Source: Bathymodiolus brooksi (lineage: Eukaryota > Mollusca > Bivalvia > Mytilida > Modiolidae). From it: a stretch of 64,000 nucleotides of DNA. Location of the stretch: assembly GCA_963680875.1 (NCBI GenBank), contig OY804588.1, forward strand, positions 73,618,829 to 73,682,828. Reading direction: 5' to 3'. Positions 1-12,445 of the stretch are shown here, piece after piece. The translations under genes were made by a program, and so were the position numbers. Position 1 is the stretch's first letter, and the number at the start of each line of letters is the position of its first letter. A model generated the notes under the pieces. It saw only the letters and a program-made list of their open reading frames with translations. It did no database searches and was not told the DNA's origin.

Positions 1-752
1 TACAATGTAATTCGTATTTGAGCCATGTCCGGTCCTTTTTCAAAATTTCTAGTAATTTTCTATCCCTTATCTCCTCGTACCCCCTTTTAAAAATGTTTTT
101 CAGCACACTTTCATTTCTGTGAACAACCGCGGTAGGGCCCCGTCAAAATATGTAAATAAATTAGCCATAGGTTTTTATTTTTTTATACCGGAAGTTAAAC
201 AATATGGACGGAGATAAGCAACAAGACAGTACGCCCCAGAATGATTCGACCCTGGGTTTTAAATGGATAAAAAAAATCACACAAAATATTGTGTAGTCAT
301 ATATTCATAATACATAATGATCATACTTATATTACTGAAGATTACACTAAATTGTGTTTGAACATAATTTGTAATCGGTCATTTTTTATTTTGAAATGAT
401 GTCATCTTTGTTCCGGTCCGAGTTTTACACAAGGATGAAAAGATATTGGGGCGAAAACATATCTATTTACCGCATGCGCAAACTGCTATTTACGATTCTA
501 AGGTAAAGTTATTTTTAAAACAGGGAATATCCCATCAACTTGGTCGTGACGCAGTTGTTCGATTTGAATGCGAGAATTCAGCAATTGACGTGATCATAAA
601 TTTTTATGAAAAATATTCCACAAGCCTATCGACCATCGTACTTGTGGTTTTGACCACCGATAATTTTGGGGGGGGTTCAGTAATTTCTGCCGGTACTATA
701 CACGATCTCAGACGGGTAAAAGTACCGGGTACCGGCCCACTTTGAAACCCCT
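1..752. other. AT-rich sequence without recognised gene
   Basis: Intergenic or intronic sequence left of the large satellite. I looked on the minus strand for the missing peroxiredoxin-6 exons (the conserved stretch after the active-site half, and the C-terminal domain) and found nothing, so they should lie left of the window. An open stretch at 446-745 (+) has no recognisable domain and is not called a gene. A poly-G run occurs near 667-675. Confidence 0.6.
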
Positions 753-3700
753 GCAATAAGTTCACTGTATCAGAACATTATTGTCATGGATACATACAGC
801 TCTACATCTACTACAATAAGTTCAGACTGTATCAGAACATTATTGTCCTGGATACATACAGCTCTACATCTACTACAATAAGTTCAAACTGTATCAGAAC
901 ATTATTATCATGGATACATACAGATCTACATCTACTACAATAAGTTCACTGTATCAGAACATTATTGTCCTGGATACATACAGCTCTACATCTACTACAA
1001 TAAGTTCAGACTGTATCAGAACATTATTGTCCTGGATACATACAGCTCTATATCTACTACAATAAGTTCAGACTGTATCAGAACATTATTGTCCTGGATA
1101 CATACTGCTCTACATCTACTACAATAAGTTCAGACTGTATCAAAACATTATTGTCCTGGATACATACTGCTCTACATCTACTACAATAAGTTCACTGTAT
1201 CAGAACATTATTGTCCTGGATACATACAGCTCTACATCTACTACAATAAGTTCACTGCATCAGAACATTATTGTCCTGGATACATACAGCTCTACATCTA
1301 CTACAATAAGTTCACTGTATCAGAACATTATTGTCATGGATACATACAGCTCTACATCTACTACAATAAGTTCAGACTGTATCAGAACATTATTGTCCTG
1401 GATACATACAGCTCTACATCTACTACAATAAGTTCAGACTGTATCAGAACATTATTGTCATGGATACATACAGATCTACATCTACTACAATAAGTTCACT
1501 GTATCAGAACATTATTGTCCTGAATACATACAGCTCTACATCTACTACAATAAGTTCAGACTGTATCAGAACATTATTGTCATGGATACATACAGCTCTA
1601 CATCTACTACAATAAGTTCAGACTGTATCAGAACATTATTGTCCTGGATACATACAGCTCTACATCTACTACAATAAGTTCACTGTATCAGAACATTATT
1701 GTCCTGGATACATACAGCTCTACATCTACTACAATAAGTTCACTGCATCAGAACATTATTGTCCTGGATACATACAGCTCTACATCTACTACAATAAGTT
1801 CAGACTGTATCAAAACATTATTGTCCTGGATATATACTGCTCTACATCTACTACAATAAGTTCACTGTATCAGAACATTATTGTCATGGATACATACAGC
1901 TCTACATCTACTACAATAAGTTCAGACTGTATCAGAACATTATTGTCATAGACATATACTGCTCTACATCTACTACAATAAGTTCACTGTATCAGAACAT
2001 TATTTTCATGGATACATACAGCTCTACATCTACTACAATAAGTTCACTGTATCAGAACATTATTGTCTTGGATACATACAGCTCTACATCTACTACAATA
2101 AGTTCACTGTATCAGAACATTATCATCATGGATACATACTGCTCTACATCTACTATAATAAGTTCAGACTGTATCAGAACATTATTGTCCTGGATACATA
2201 CAGCTCTACATCTACTACAATAAGTTCACTGAATCAGAACATTATTGTCCTGGATACATACAGCTCTACATCTACTACAATAAGTTCAGACTGTATCAGA
2301 ACATTATTGTCATGGATACATACAGCTCTACATCTACTACAATAAGTTCATACTATATGAGAACATTATCGTCATGGATACATACAGCTCTATATCTACT
2401 ACAATAAGTTCACTGTATCAGAACATTATCATCATGGATACATACTGCTCTACATCTACTATAATAAGTTCAGACTGTATCAGAACATTATTGTCATGGA
2501 TACATACAGCTCTACATCTACTACAATAAGTTCACTGAATCAGAACATTATTGTCCTGGATACATACAGCTCTACATCTACTACAATAAGTTCAGACTGT
2601 ATCAGAACATTATTGTCATGGATACATACAGGTCTACATCTACTACAATAAGTTCATACTATATGAGAACATTATCGTCATGGATACATACAGCTCTACA
2701 TCTACTACAATAAGTTCACTGTATCAGAACATTATCATCATGGATACATACTGCTCTACATCTACTATAATAAGTTCAGACTGTATCAGAACATTATTGT
2801 CCTGGATACATACAGCTCTACATCTACTACAATAAGTTCACTGAATCAGAACATTATTGTCCTGGATACATACAGCTCTACATCTACTACAATAAGTTCA
2901 GACTGTATCAGAACATTATTGTCATGGATACATACAGCTCTACATCTACTACAATAAGTTCATACTATATGAGAACATTATCGTCATGGATACATACAGC
3001 TCTACATCTACTACAATAAGTTCACTGAATCAGAACATTATTGTCCTGGATACATACAGCTCTACATCTACTACAATAAGATCATACTATATGAGAACAT
3101 TATCGTCATGGATACATACAGCTCTACATCTACTACAATAAGTTCATACTATATGAGAACATTATCGTCATGGATACATACAGCTCTACATCTACTACAA
3201 TAAGTTCAGACTGTATCAGAACATTATTGTCATGGATACATACAGCTCTACATCTACTACAATAAGTTCATACTATATGAGAACATTATCGTCATGGATA
3301 CATACAGCTCTACATCTACTACAATAAGTTCATACTATATGAGAACATTATCGTCATGGATACATACAGCTCTACATCTACTACAATAAGTTCATACTAT
3401 ATGAGAACATTATCGTCATGGATACATACAGCTCTACATCTACTACAATAAGTTCAGACTGTATCAGAACATTATCGTCATGGATACATACAGCTCTACA
3501 TCTACTACAATAAGTTCACTGAATCAGAACATTATTGTCCTGGATACATACAGCTCTACATCTACTACAATAAGTTCAGACTGTATCAGAACATTATTGT
3601 CATGGATACATACAGCTCTACATCTACTACAATAAGTTCATACTATATGAGAACATTATCGTCATGGATACATACAGCTCTACATCTACTACAATAAGTT

Positions 3701-4797
3701 CATACTATATGAGAACATTATCGTCATGGATACATACAGCTCTACATCTACTACAATAAGTTCAGACTGTATCAGAACATTATTGTCATGGATACATACA
3801 GCTCTACATCTACTACAATAAGTTCATACTATATGAGAACATTATCGTCATGGATACATACAGCTCTACATCTACTACAATAAGTTCATACTATATGAGA
3901 ACATTATCGTCATGGATACATACAGCTCTACATCTACTACAATAAGTTCATACTATATGAGAACATTATCGTCATGGATACATACAGCTCTACATCTACT
4001 ACAATAAGTTCCCTGTATCAGAACATTATTGTCCTGGATACATACAGCTCTACATCTACTACAATAAGTTCAGACTGTATCAGAACATTATCGTCATGGA
4101 TACATACAGCTCTACATCTACTACAATAAGTTCAGACTGTATCAGAACATTATCGTCATGGATATATACAGCTCTACATCTACTACAATAAGTTCAGACT
4201 GTATCAGAACATTATCGTCATGGATACATACAGCTCTACATCTACTACAATAAGTTCAGACTGTATCAGAACATTATTGTCCTGGATACATACAGCTCTA
4301 CATCTACTACAATAAGTTCAGACTGTATCAGAACATTATTGTCATGGATACATACAGCTCTACATCTACTACAATAAGTTCATACTATATGAGAACATTA
4401 TCGTCATGGATACATACAGCTCTACATCTACTACAATAAGTTCATACTATATGAGAACATTATCGTCATGGATACATACAGCTCTACATCTACTACAATA
4501 AGTTCATACTATATGAGAACATTATCGTCATGGATACATACAGCTCTACATCTACTACAATAAGTTCATACTATATGAGAACATTATCGTCATGGATACA
4601 TACAGCTCTACATCTACTACAATAAGTTCCCTGTATCAGAACATTATTGTCCTGGATACATACAGCTCTACATCTACTACAATAAGTTCAGACTGTATCA
4701 GAACATTATCGTCATGGATACATACAGCTCTACATCTACTACAATAAGTTCAGACTGTATCAGAACATTATTGTCATGGATACATACTGCTCTACAT
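753..4797. repeat. 60/62-bp tandem satellite (about 66 copies)
   Basis: A continuous head-to-tail array. Two length forms alternate: 62 bp (containing TTCAGACTGTATC) and 60 bp (containing TTCACTGTATC, two bases shorter). From about 2,350 a third variant (TTCATACTATATGAGAAC, with TTATCGTCATGG) becomes common and appears in short runs, a sign of local amplification. The right edge overlaps the last 10 bases of peroxiredoxin-6 exon 3 and its splice donor; on the minus strand almost every unit carries GTAGAGC(T/A)GTATGTATCC. Open reading stretches inside it are by-products of periodicity. Confidence 0.97.
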
Positions 4798-4928
4798 GTT
4801 AATGGTTGTCCTTTCTTGTCTTTTTCTACAGGATCCAGCATACCCATCTGTACAGCTAATTCTCTCTTCTCATCAGCAATAATAGGGTAGGGATAATCTC
4901 CTTTACATCCTTTGAAACTCTGAATATC
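4788..4928 (-). CDS. PRDX6: peroxiredoxin-6, coding exon 3
   Basis: Third coding exon of a 1-Cys peroxiredoxin-6, a cytosolic thiol peroxidase that reduces H2O2 and lipid hydroperoxides. Translation starts DIQSFKGCKG and contains YPYPIIADEKRELA, GMLDPVEKDKKG and PLTCRA, matching the family segment that follows the Cys domain (human: FPIIDDRNRELA, GMLDPAEKDEKG). It is 141 bp, 47 codons, phase 0 at both ends. The acceptor is TTCTCTAG just before 4,928; the donor is GTATGT at 4,787-4,782. If translation ran on past this donor it would reach a stop within about 20 codons in the satellite, so splicing there is the sensible reading. The donor and the last 10 exon bases belong to the satellite's outermost unit. 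The remaining exons are outside the window. Confidence 0.88.
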
Positions 4929-4992
4929 CTAGAGAATAAATAAGAAATGAAGTTAGAGAATATAAAATAAACCAGCATTCATAATTAAGGCT

Positions 4993-5251
4993 CAAGCTGG
5001 ATGGATTATGGTGTTTATCACCACTTTCAACAGTATTTCAGTTATTATTGGTCAGTTTTATTGGTGGAGGAAACCGGAGTACCCAGAGAGGTTTTTTTCT
5101 GACCATTCGCAAGTCACTGACAAACTTTATCACATAATGTTGTACACCTCGCCTGAGCAGGATTAGAACTCACAACTTTAGTGATGATAGACAGATTGCA
5201 TAGATAGTTGTATATCCAACTACCATATGATCATGACGACAACGGCCTCTT
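4993..5251 (-). mobile_element. SINE family A copy
   Basis: A roughly 250-bp tRNA-type SINE read on the minus strand, lying in peroxiredoxin intron 2 next to exon 3. The 3' tail (reverse complement of TTATGGTGTTTATCACC) lies at the left end; the head with the box-B-like GTT.TGAGTTC motif is near 5,165-5,185. Family A recurs about ten times in this window. Confidence 0.75.
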
Positions 5252-5374
5252 AAACTTAGGCTCAACATATATTTGCTCCCCTAATATTTTTTTCTTTGGA
5301 TAATTTATTATAAACGACTCCATATGATAATATTTCTTCACAAGATGTTAGGATCAAAATATTCTAAACTGTTT

Positions 5375-5725
5375 ATTCCATCAGGAATAAATATTATAAT
5401 GTTTTTTCTCATTGGAATAAATATTGTAATGTTTTCTCTCTCATTAGAATAAATATTGTAATGTTAATTTCTCATAGGAATAAATATTATAATATTTTTT
5501 TCTTGCTGGAATAAATATTGTAATTTTTTTCTCTCCTTGCAATAAATGTGGTAAAAAAATTCTCCTGGGAATAAATATTGTAATGTTTTTCTCTCCTTGG
5601 ATTAAATATTGCAATGTTAATTTCTCATTGGAATAAATATTGTAATAGTTTTTCTCATTGGAATAAATATTGTATTATTCTTTTCTTGTTGGAATAAATA
5701 TAATGTAATATTTGTTTCAGTTGGA
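5375..5725. repeat. degenerate ~30-bp tandem repeat
   Basis: About a dozen imperfect copies of a unit with GGAATAAATATTGTAATG followed by a T-rich stretch. Spacing varies around 30 bp. It sits in intron 2 of the peroxiredoxin gene; the rest of 5,252-6,599 is AT-rich intron without a recognised gene. Confidence 0.85.
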
Positions 5726-6598
5726 ACGAATGTGATGGTAGAAATTGTATCTCATAAACACCTCTTGACTCCTGAAAGTCAAAGGTCAATTTTAAAGATC
5801 AGATGTATCTGTTTAAGGTCAATTTCAATGAGTTTTTCGTAAGGTCAACATATGTCAAGATGCTTGTTTATAATACTCTCAGGAAGATGGAAGAAGATAT
5901 GTAAACAGTGTCCAAAGGTTCAAAAAGTCAGATAAGAATCTTTTGGAGTACCGAAAGTTGACTGGATCAATCCTGATATCTCCCTAATATGATAATGATA
6001 ATAGATAAGATTGCAACAGTAAACAGAAATTTAAATCATAAAATCACGGCCATGATGGTTCCCTATTTTTGAAAAAAATATTCACATTTATTTCAGATCA
6101 TACCATAACTGTTTTATTTCATATCAAGTGGCTTACATCTAAGGTTTCAAGTTCCAATTTTCAAGTAGTTTATAAGGGGGAGGGATAAAAATGGACATTA
6201 GTCCAAAGGCTGTGTCATTTATATGCAATTACATTTAGCTTCAAGGGGACTTAAAAAAAAAGAGCTGTAGAACTACGGGTAGATCAAAGGCCACTAAAGA
6301 TGAGCATAGAACTAAGGTTAGATCAATACACAATTTTCAGGTAGTTTAAAGTGGACTAAAAATGGACTACCGAGCTAGGGTTAAATAAATATGCAATTTT
6401 CTGGTATTTTTAGGGGACCAAAAATAGATCAATTGCCAGTTAGTTAAAGAGACATGCATACAGTTGAAAATGTCATTCAGTAGTTTTCAGGCAGTTTTAA
6501 AGGGGAACAAAATTGGACATTAAATCCAAGGATAGGTCACTATTTAATTTTCAGGTTACAAAGTTTAAAGACTATAGATTAAAGTTAAGTCATATTAA

Positions 6599-6937
6599 GT
6601 TGAGTGAGTGAGTGAGTGAGTGATTGTTGTTCGACTCCAATTCAGCAATTTTTCAGCTATATCATGGCAAGAACAAGTTAATTTTCAATGAAATGATCAT
6701 GAGGTCCACTTTGTTGTAGCCCAACACGCTGAGTTGGATATTTATAGTGCTAGCTCACTGAAACAACAGTCGGCGGGTAGACATGTCGCCTGACTCTGAC
6801 ACATTATGCTGCGTGCTTAGCGGAGAAGCAACAAATACCAGTTTTATAGTCTTTGGTTTGACCTGACCGGGGCTTGAACCCACGATCTACCACACTTGAG
6901 GCGAGCACGCTAACTATTACACCACCAATGTGGTTAT
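6599..6937 (-). mobile_element. SINE family C, near full-length copy
   Basis: A tRNA-derived SINE on the minus strand. The head (right end) reads CACATTGGTGGTGTAATAG with a box A like GGTGTAATGGTTAGC and a box B like GGGTTCAAGCCC (seen as GGGGCTTGAACCC on plus). The 3' end (left) has the tail motif CATGATATAGCTG and a (GAGT)n run at 6,600-6,622. Length is about 340 bp. Confidence 0.85.
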
Positions 6938-7138
6938 ATATTCAATTGAGGGCCTAATCTATTTCAAGCTAATGGGGGAGCAAGGGGAGCGACAGCTCTC
7001 CCCGGAGCATATTTTTTTTCATAAAATTTGTTAACTCTTCAGTTCACTTGTGCAATAAAAGTTGAATCTCATAAAACTGTATCTTCTTTGTGTTTCAATT
7101 TTCAACACATAATAAAAATGTATAATGAAGATAATAGT

Positions 7139-8003
7139 TAACAAGAGCACCGCCCACGGGTGCTGGATGTTCGACTTTTTCATATCTGATATTAAACTGC
7201 AAGCAATTTACAGTTATACATACAGGTACTTCTAACTATGATGGTCATATAAGCAAATATGTTTGCAAGATTGGTAAATATAATCAGAGGGGTATAATCT
7301 TTTCTTGTAACACTGTTTTAGTGCATATGAAAAAGAAAAAAAAATTGGGGGGGGGGGGGGGGGGGGGGGGAAGTGGGGGTATAATTTTTTCTTGTAACAC
7401 TATTTCAGTGCATATGAAATTGAAAATAAATAAAATAAAATAAAAATGTTGAGGGGGGGGGGGGCAGCGGGAGGGGGTTGTTTGTTGGGAGTGGGGGGTT
7501 ACCCTTCTGTAATGTGTTCCCCCTTTTGATAGTGAACAGGTATGTTGGGTTTCATTTTAATGCCTATCATAGTTTATATTGAGAAAATTATATTTTTAGA
7601 AAAAAATGCAAGTAAAAAAAGGGATATAACTCAAATAAAATGCTGGATAGAGTAGTCTTCTCTTGTCAACAGAACGGGGTCAACACTTTCTACAAGTGTA
7701 TTGAGTTTCAAGTTAATAGCTTTGATAGTTATTGAGAAATTTTAATTATACTAACAAAATATCCCTAATTTCTATGTACTGTCGAAACAAGGGCAGATAA
7801 CTCTGGATATACAAATCACATGGTCATCTGCCTTGTTGTAATTGGTTCCTCTTTTGATAGTGAACAAGTATTCCAAGTTTCAAATGGATACCTTTGATAA
7901 TTTTTGAGAAATGGACTCGGACAAAAAACTTAACCGACCCAGACGCTGACGCCGGAGTGACGACTATAGCTCGACTTTTTTTCTTCGAAAAGTCGAGCTA
8001 AAA
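7139..8003. repeat. dispersed mollusc-type repeat, ~860 bp
   Basis: Begins ACAAGAGCACCGCCCACGGG and ends CGACTTTTTTCTTCGAAAAG followed by TCGAGCTAAAAA, so the right end is a short hairpin. It contains two internal similar halves with 'gtataat.ttttcttgtaacact..ttcagtgcat', each followed by a G-rich tract (24 G at 7,347-7,370). No coding capacity seen. I recall this kind of repeat from bivalve sequence, but the family name is not assigned. Confidence 0.55.
7347..7370 (+). repeat. poly-G tract (24 G)
   Basis: An uninterrupted run of 24 G, with a shorter G-rich run at 7,453-7,464. Such runs can form G-quadruplexes and are prone to length error in assemblies. Confidence 0.9.
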
Positions 8004-8494
8004 ATGGTTTCATATGTGTCACATGTGGCACTTTTTTTATATGCTCGATTTCTCCAGAACTGGGCTACGCCCCTCATTTAAGCAGATCCTGAAATCGAAT
8101 TGTGGAGGTTCATAAATGATTGACGAGCTCTTTAAATATGTGTACAATCATTTTACCCTATGCATGATATACAACTATCAGTTGTGTACGTGATGAACTG
8201 ATTTGTTTGTTTGTAATGTTATCACCCAAAAGATGTGCACTTCGTTGTCTGTTTTGCTAAAAAGCCTTAGTCCATAAGTCCATGAGTAAAGTGGAGCGGA
8301 CCTCTACATAAAACTTTATTTAATATTAATGTGTATTACATGTATATGGTGAATTATTGATGTTTATTTACTGTTGTCTTTTCTATTGAACCTTAAATTT
8401 CATTGCATGGTATTTGTATTGTAATACATTCCTTTAACTCATTTGGGTTAAAATTTTGCTTAATAAATAAAGATTTAACAAGGGAAACGCAAAG

Positions 8495-8878
8495 TGTGGC
8501 GTATCCCCTCGCCTAAAAATTTGACCCGGTGGCCTTGACCTTTGACCTTGAAAATCAATAGGGTTCCAGATTCTCTTAAGGACTAAGTATGTACCAAGTT
8601 TGGTCAAAATTCATTGAAGGATGTTGATTCTAGAGTGTTCACAAGGATTTTATGCGGTAAAACATTTGACCCGGTTACTTTGATCTATGACCTTGAAAAT
8701 CAATAGGGTTCCAGATTCTCTTAAGGACTAAGTATGTACCAAGCTTGGTCAAAATCCATTGAAGGATGTTGATTCTAGAGTGTTCACAAAAATGTTACGG
8801 AAAGACGGACGGACGGAAGGAAGGACGATGGTAGCATTACTTTATCCCTTCGCAACTTCGTTGGTGAGGGGATAACAA
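8495..8878. repeat. dispersed repeat with internal 145-bp duplication
   Basis: The segment around TTGACCCGGT at 8,521 recurs at 8,666, and the following text (GACCTTGAAAATCAATAGGG ... GTTGATTCTAGAGTGTTCAC) is nearly identical in both. It ends in a (GGAC)n-rich stretch and ATCCCTTCGCAACTTCGTTGG. No open frame of interest. Confidence 0.75.
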
Positions 8879-9965
8879 ACTGTAATTCTTCCATGGTATA
8901 TTTTATTCATATTTGTAAGGGGACAGACACATTGTCTTACTTAGCTATCGTTCATCAGTCTTAAGTTATGCAGCAGCTGTAGGATGTATATTATATAAAT
9001 GATCTTCAAATCCAGTTATTTAGTATTTAAATCCTTTAAGCAACGACCTTGAATACCTGTCTCATACACCTTTCTTAGGTAATCTGTTCAATTTATCATG
9101 GCCTCCATCAAATGTAATTTAAAATATCATATCTAATATATTACTCAACACTAATGGAAAATTATATAATGTCTGCACATGCCCAGGTGAACATTTATGT
9201 CATGTTGTCATCTAAACAAAATTTTCCATTACAAATATTATTTTTTTAAATATCATAATAGGAGTGAGAAAATATATTTTTACTGTACTTTATTTTTGTT
9301 GGTGCTGTGATCAAGTTTTTTTTTATTTGTATACTTTTAATACTTTAAGCCCATAAAACTAGTCTACCACCCCCCCCCCCCCCCCCCCCCCATACTGATT
9401 ATTGAGGTACCTGTATACATACCACCAACCCAGGAAAGTAGGCGGTCATGTATATATGTGATAGAGATATCAATTTTGCTTCTTTCTACTATTTTTCTAA
9501 TGAGTTTTGGTATCCCCCCTCCCACAAACACACTATTTATTGAATGACCTCAGTCCTGTATACTTACCAAGCCAGGAATCAAGCGGTCATGCCTTCTTTC
9601 TACTATTGGATTTTGGAACAGCTACAGTGTGTTATTTTTTGTTTTTCATTTCGTTAGAACATGATATTGTTCATTTATCCAAATGATGGTCAAATAGATG
9701 ATGGTAATTTTTAATGAAGTAATCATTGTAAGAACTTAAATAATTGTAGAACTCTCAGTGACCTCAAATTTAACCTTGGTATATATAAAACACATAAATT
9801 AGTCCAAGAACTCTGAAGAACTCTCAGTGACCCCAAATTTAACCCTGACTTTTGTTTTTTATCCGACTCTCATTACAAAATGCTAATTCAATTAAAATAA
9901 TAGAGCTGAATTGAGATAATGTTTGGAAACCGTTAAAAGGTATTTTTTTGCATAAACAAGTGAGA
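8879..9965. other. intronic AT-rich sequence
   Basis: Peroxiredoxin intron 2 sequence without recognised gene. It contains a 22-base poly-C run at 9,370-9,391 and a loosely repeated pair of segments (9,400-9,450 and 9,540-9,600; both with 'cctgtatac.tacca..ccaggaa'). Confidence 0.5.
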
Positions 9966-10117
9966 GTGAGGTGTACTTGATACAACATTACGTGATAAAG
10001 TTTGTCAGTGACTAGTGGAAAGGTCGGTGGTTTACTCCGGTTTCCTCCGCCAATAAAACTGACCGCTGTGATATAACTGAAATATTGTTGAAAGTGGCGC
10101 TAAACACCATAACCCCC
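9966..10117 (+). mobile_element. SINE family A, 5'-truncated copy
   Basis: Starts inside the body (GTGAGGTGTACTTGATACAA) and ends with the family tail GATATAACTGAAATATTG then GTGGCGCTAAACACCATAAC. The head is missing. Confidence 0.78.
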
Positions 10118-10295
10118 CCCCACAAACACACACCCAAAACAAGGGACTTGACCCCATAGTCCATTAAACAAGATTTCTTTTATGTTCCTGTATTTCTCAT
10201 CTGGCAAAAAAAAAATGGCTTTGTATGTCTATTTGAAAGTACAATGAAGTAAACTTGGTGGCCCTCGCAAGTCAAATTTCTAATCTGCATTAACA

Positions 10296-12146
10296 AAACA
10301 CAATTTTGGTACAGGGCCCCCGTTATACAATGCTATACCAGTATTCAATCACAAATTTGGTACAGGGCCCCCGTTATACAATGCTATATTCAATCACAAA
10401 TTTGGTACAGGGCCCCCGTTATACAATGTTATATTCAATCATAATTTTGGTACAGGGCCCCTGTTATACAATGTTATATTCAATCACAATTTTGGTACAG
10501 GGCCCCCGTTATATAATGTTATATTCAATCACAATTTTGGTACAGGGCCCCCGTTATACAATGTTATATTCAATCACAATTTTGGTACAGGGCCTCCGTT
10601 ATACAATGTTATATTCAATCACAATTTTGGTACAGGGTCCCCGTTATACAATGTTATATTCAATCACAATTTTGGTACAGGGCCCCCATTATACATGTTA
10701 TATTCAATCACAATTTTGGTACAGGGCCCCCGTTATACAATGTTATATTCAATCACAATTTTGGTACAGGGCCCTCGTTATACAATGTTATATTCAATCA
10801 CAATTTTGGTACAGGGCCCCCGTTATACAATGTCATATTCAATCACAATTTTGGTACAGGGCCCCCGTTATATAATGTTATATTCAATCACAATTTTGGT
10901 ACAGGGCCCCCGTTATACAATGTTATATTCAATCACAATTTTGGTACAGGGCCCCCGTTATACAATGTTATATTCAATCACAATTTTGGTACAGGGCCCC
11001 CGTTATACAATGCTATATTCAATCACAATTTTGGTACAGGGCCTCCGTTATACAATGTTATATTCAATCACAATTTTGGTACAGGGCCCCCGTTATACAA
11101 TGTTATATTCAATCACAATTTTGGTAGAGCCTCCGTTATACAATGTTATATTCAATCACAATTTTGGTACAGGGCCCCCGTTATACAATGTTATATTCAA
11201 TCACAATTTTGGTAGAGCCTCCGTTATACAATGTTATATTCAATCACAATTTTGGTACAGGGCCCCCGTTATACAATGCTATATTCAATCACAATCGTTA
11301 TACAATGTTATATTCAATCACAATTTTAGTACAGGGCCCCCGTTATATAATGTTATATTCAATCACAATTTTGGTACAGGGCCCCCGTTATACAATGTTA
11401 TATTCAATCACAATTTTGGTACAGGGCCCCCGTTATACAATGTTATATTCAATCACAATTTTGGTACAGGGCCCCCGTTATACAATGTTATATTCAATCA
11501 TAATTTTGGTACAGGGCCTCCGTTATACAATGTTATATTCAATCACAATTTTGGTACAGGGCCCCCGTTATACAATGTTATATTCAATCACAATTTTGGT
11601 AGAGCCTCCATTATACAATGTTATATTCAATCACAAATTTGGTACAGGGCCCCCGTTATACAATGTTATATTCAATCACAATTTTGTTACAGGGCCACCG
11701 TTATACAATGTTATATTCAATCACTTATAAAGTTTACACCTAGTAGATGTGTCAATATTATTCCCTCTAATCTTATTTTCATACTGGTTTAGCTTCAAGT
11801 CAATATTATATTCAATGTTATATTCAATCACAATTTTGGTACAGGGCCCCCGTTATACAATGTTATATTCAATCACAATTTTGGTACAGGGCCCCTGTTA
11901 TACAATGTTATATTCAATCATAATTTTGGTACAGGGCCTCCGTTATACAATGTTATATTCAATCACAATTTTGGTACAGGGCCCCCGTTATACAATGTTA
12001 TATTCAATCACAATTTTGGTAGAGCCTCCGTTATACAATGTTATATTCAATCACAAATTTGGTACAGGGCCCCCGTTATACAATGTTATATTCAATCACA
12101 ATTTTGTTACAGGGCCCCCGTTATACAATGTTATATTCAATCACTT
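10296..12146. repeat. 45-bp tandem satellite
   Basis: About 39 copies of a 45-bp unit containing TTTTGGTACAGGGCCCCCG and TTATACAATGTTATATTC. A minor variant lacks part of the GC block (TTGGTAGAGCCTCCG). Because 45 is a multiple of three, a frame once open stays open, giving long apparent proteins with the period LVQGPRYTMLYSITI; none should be taken as genes. The array is interrupted at 11,725-11,811 by a copy of its own right flank. Confidence 0.96.
11725..11811 (+). repeat. copy of the satellite's right flank inside the array
   Basis: The unique flank beginning ACTTATAAAGTTTACACC occurs here and again at 12,144-12,226, with the array resuming between them. The last several satellite units before each flank copy also carry the same variants (TTTTGTTACAGGGCC). 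This is a direct duplication of about 415 bp covering array end plus flank. Confidence 0.9.
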
Positions 12147-12374
12147 ATAAAGTTTACACCTAGTAGATGTGTCAATATTATTCCCTCTAATCTTATTTTC
12201 ATACTGGTTTAGCTTCAAGTCAATATGCAATCAAATCACCATTTATATTTTAACTAAAACCTTTATCTTTTTTGTTTGTTGAATCACGATTACCAGGTAT
12301 AGGTGTATTGGTCTTCGTAAAAATACAGAAGATACAGAAGACGTAGGAAATTTCACAAACACTGTACTTAGTTA

Positions 12375-12410
12375 GGGTTATGGTGTTTAATGCCACTTTC
12401 AGCAATATTT
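12375..12410 (-). mobile_element. 36-bp SINE-A tail with 13-bp target duplication
   Basis: A short piece GGGTTATGGTGTTTAATGCC plus CACTTTCAGCAATATTTC, which is the 3' tail of SINE A in reverse. It is flanked on both sides by CTGTACTTAGTTA (12,362-12,374 and 12,411-12,423). This reads as a severely 5'-truncated retro-insertion. Confidence 0.75.
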
Positions 12411-12445
12411 CCTGTACTTAGTTAATTTCACAATGATGTGCATGT

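Noticed and set aside
446..745. 99-residue open stretch
   Set aside because: No domain, mid-repeat context, and starts without a good initiation site.
753..4797. CRISPR-like regular repeat
   Set aside because: Units are contiguous without unique spacers, and the setting is eukaryotic.
4741..4800. Peroxiredoxin exon 3 truncated by the satellite (pseudogene)
   Set aside because: A good donor (GTATGT) occurs exactly where family similarity would continue in the next exon, and exons 1-3 are all intact, so a spliced gene is the simpler reading.
6840..6937. tRNA gene
   Set aside because: Head of SINE family C, repeated many times in the window.
10306..12150. Long repetitive proteins (period LVQGPRYTMLYSITI)
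   Set aside because: They arise only because the 45-bp satellite unit is divisible by three; codon use and neighbours give no sign of a gene.
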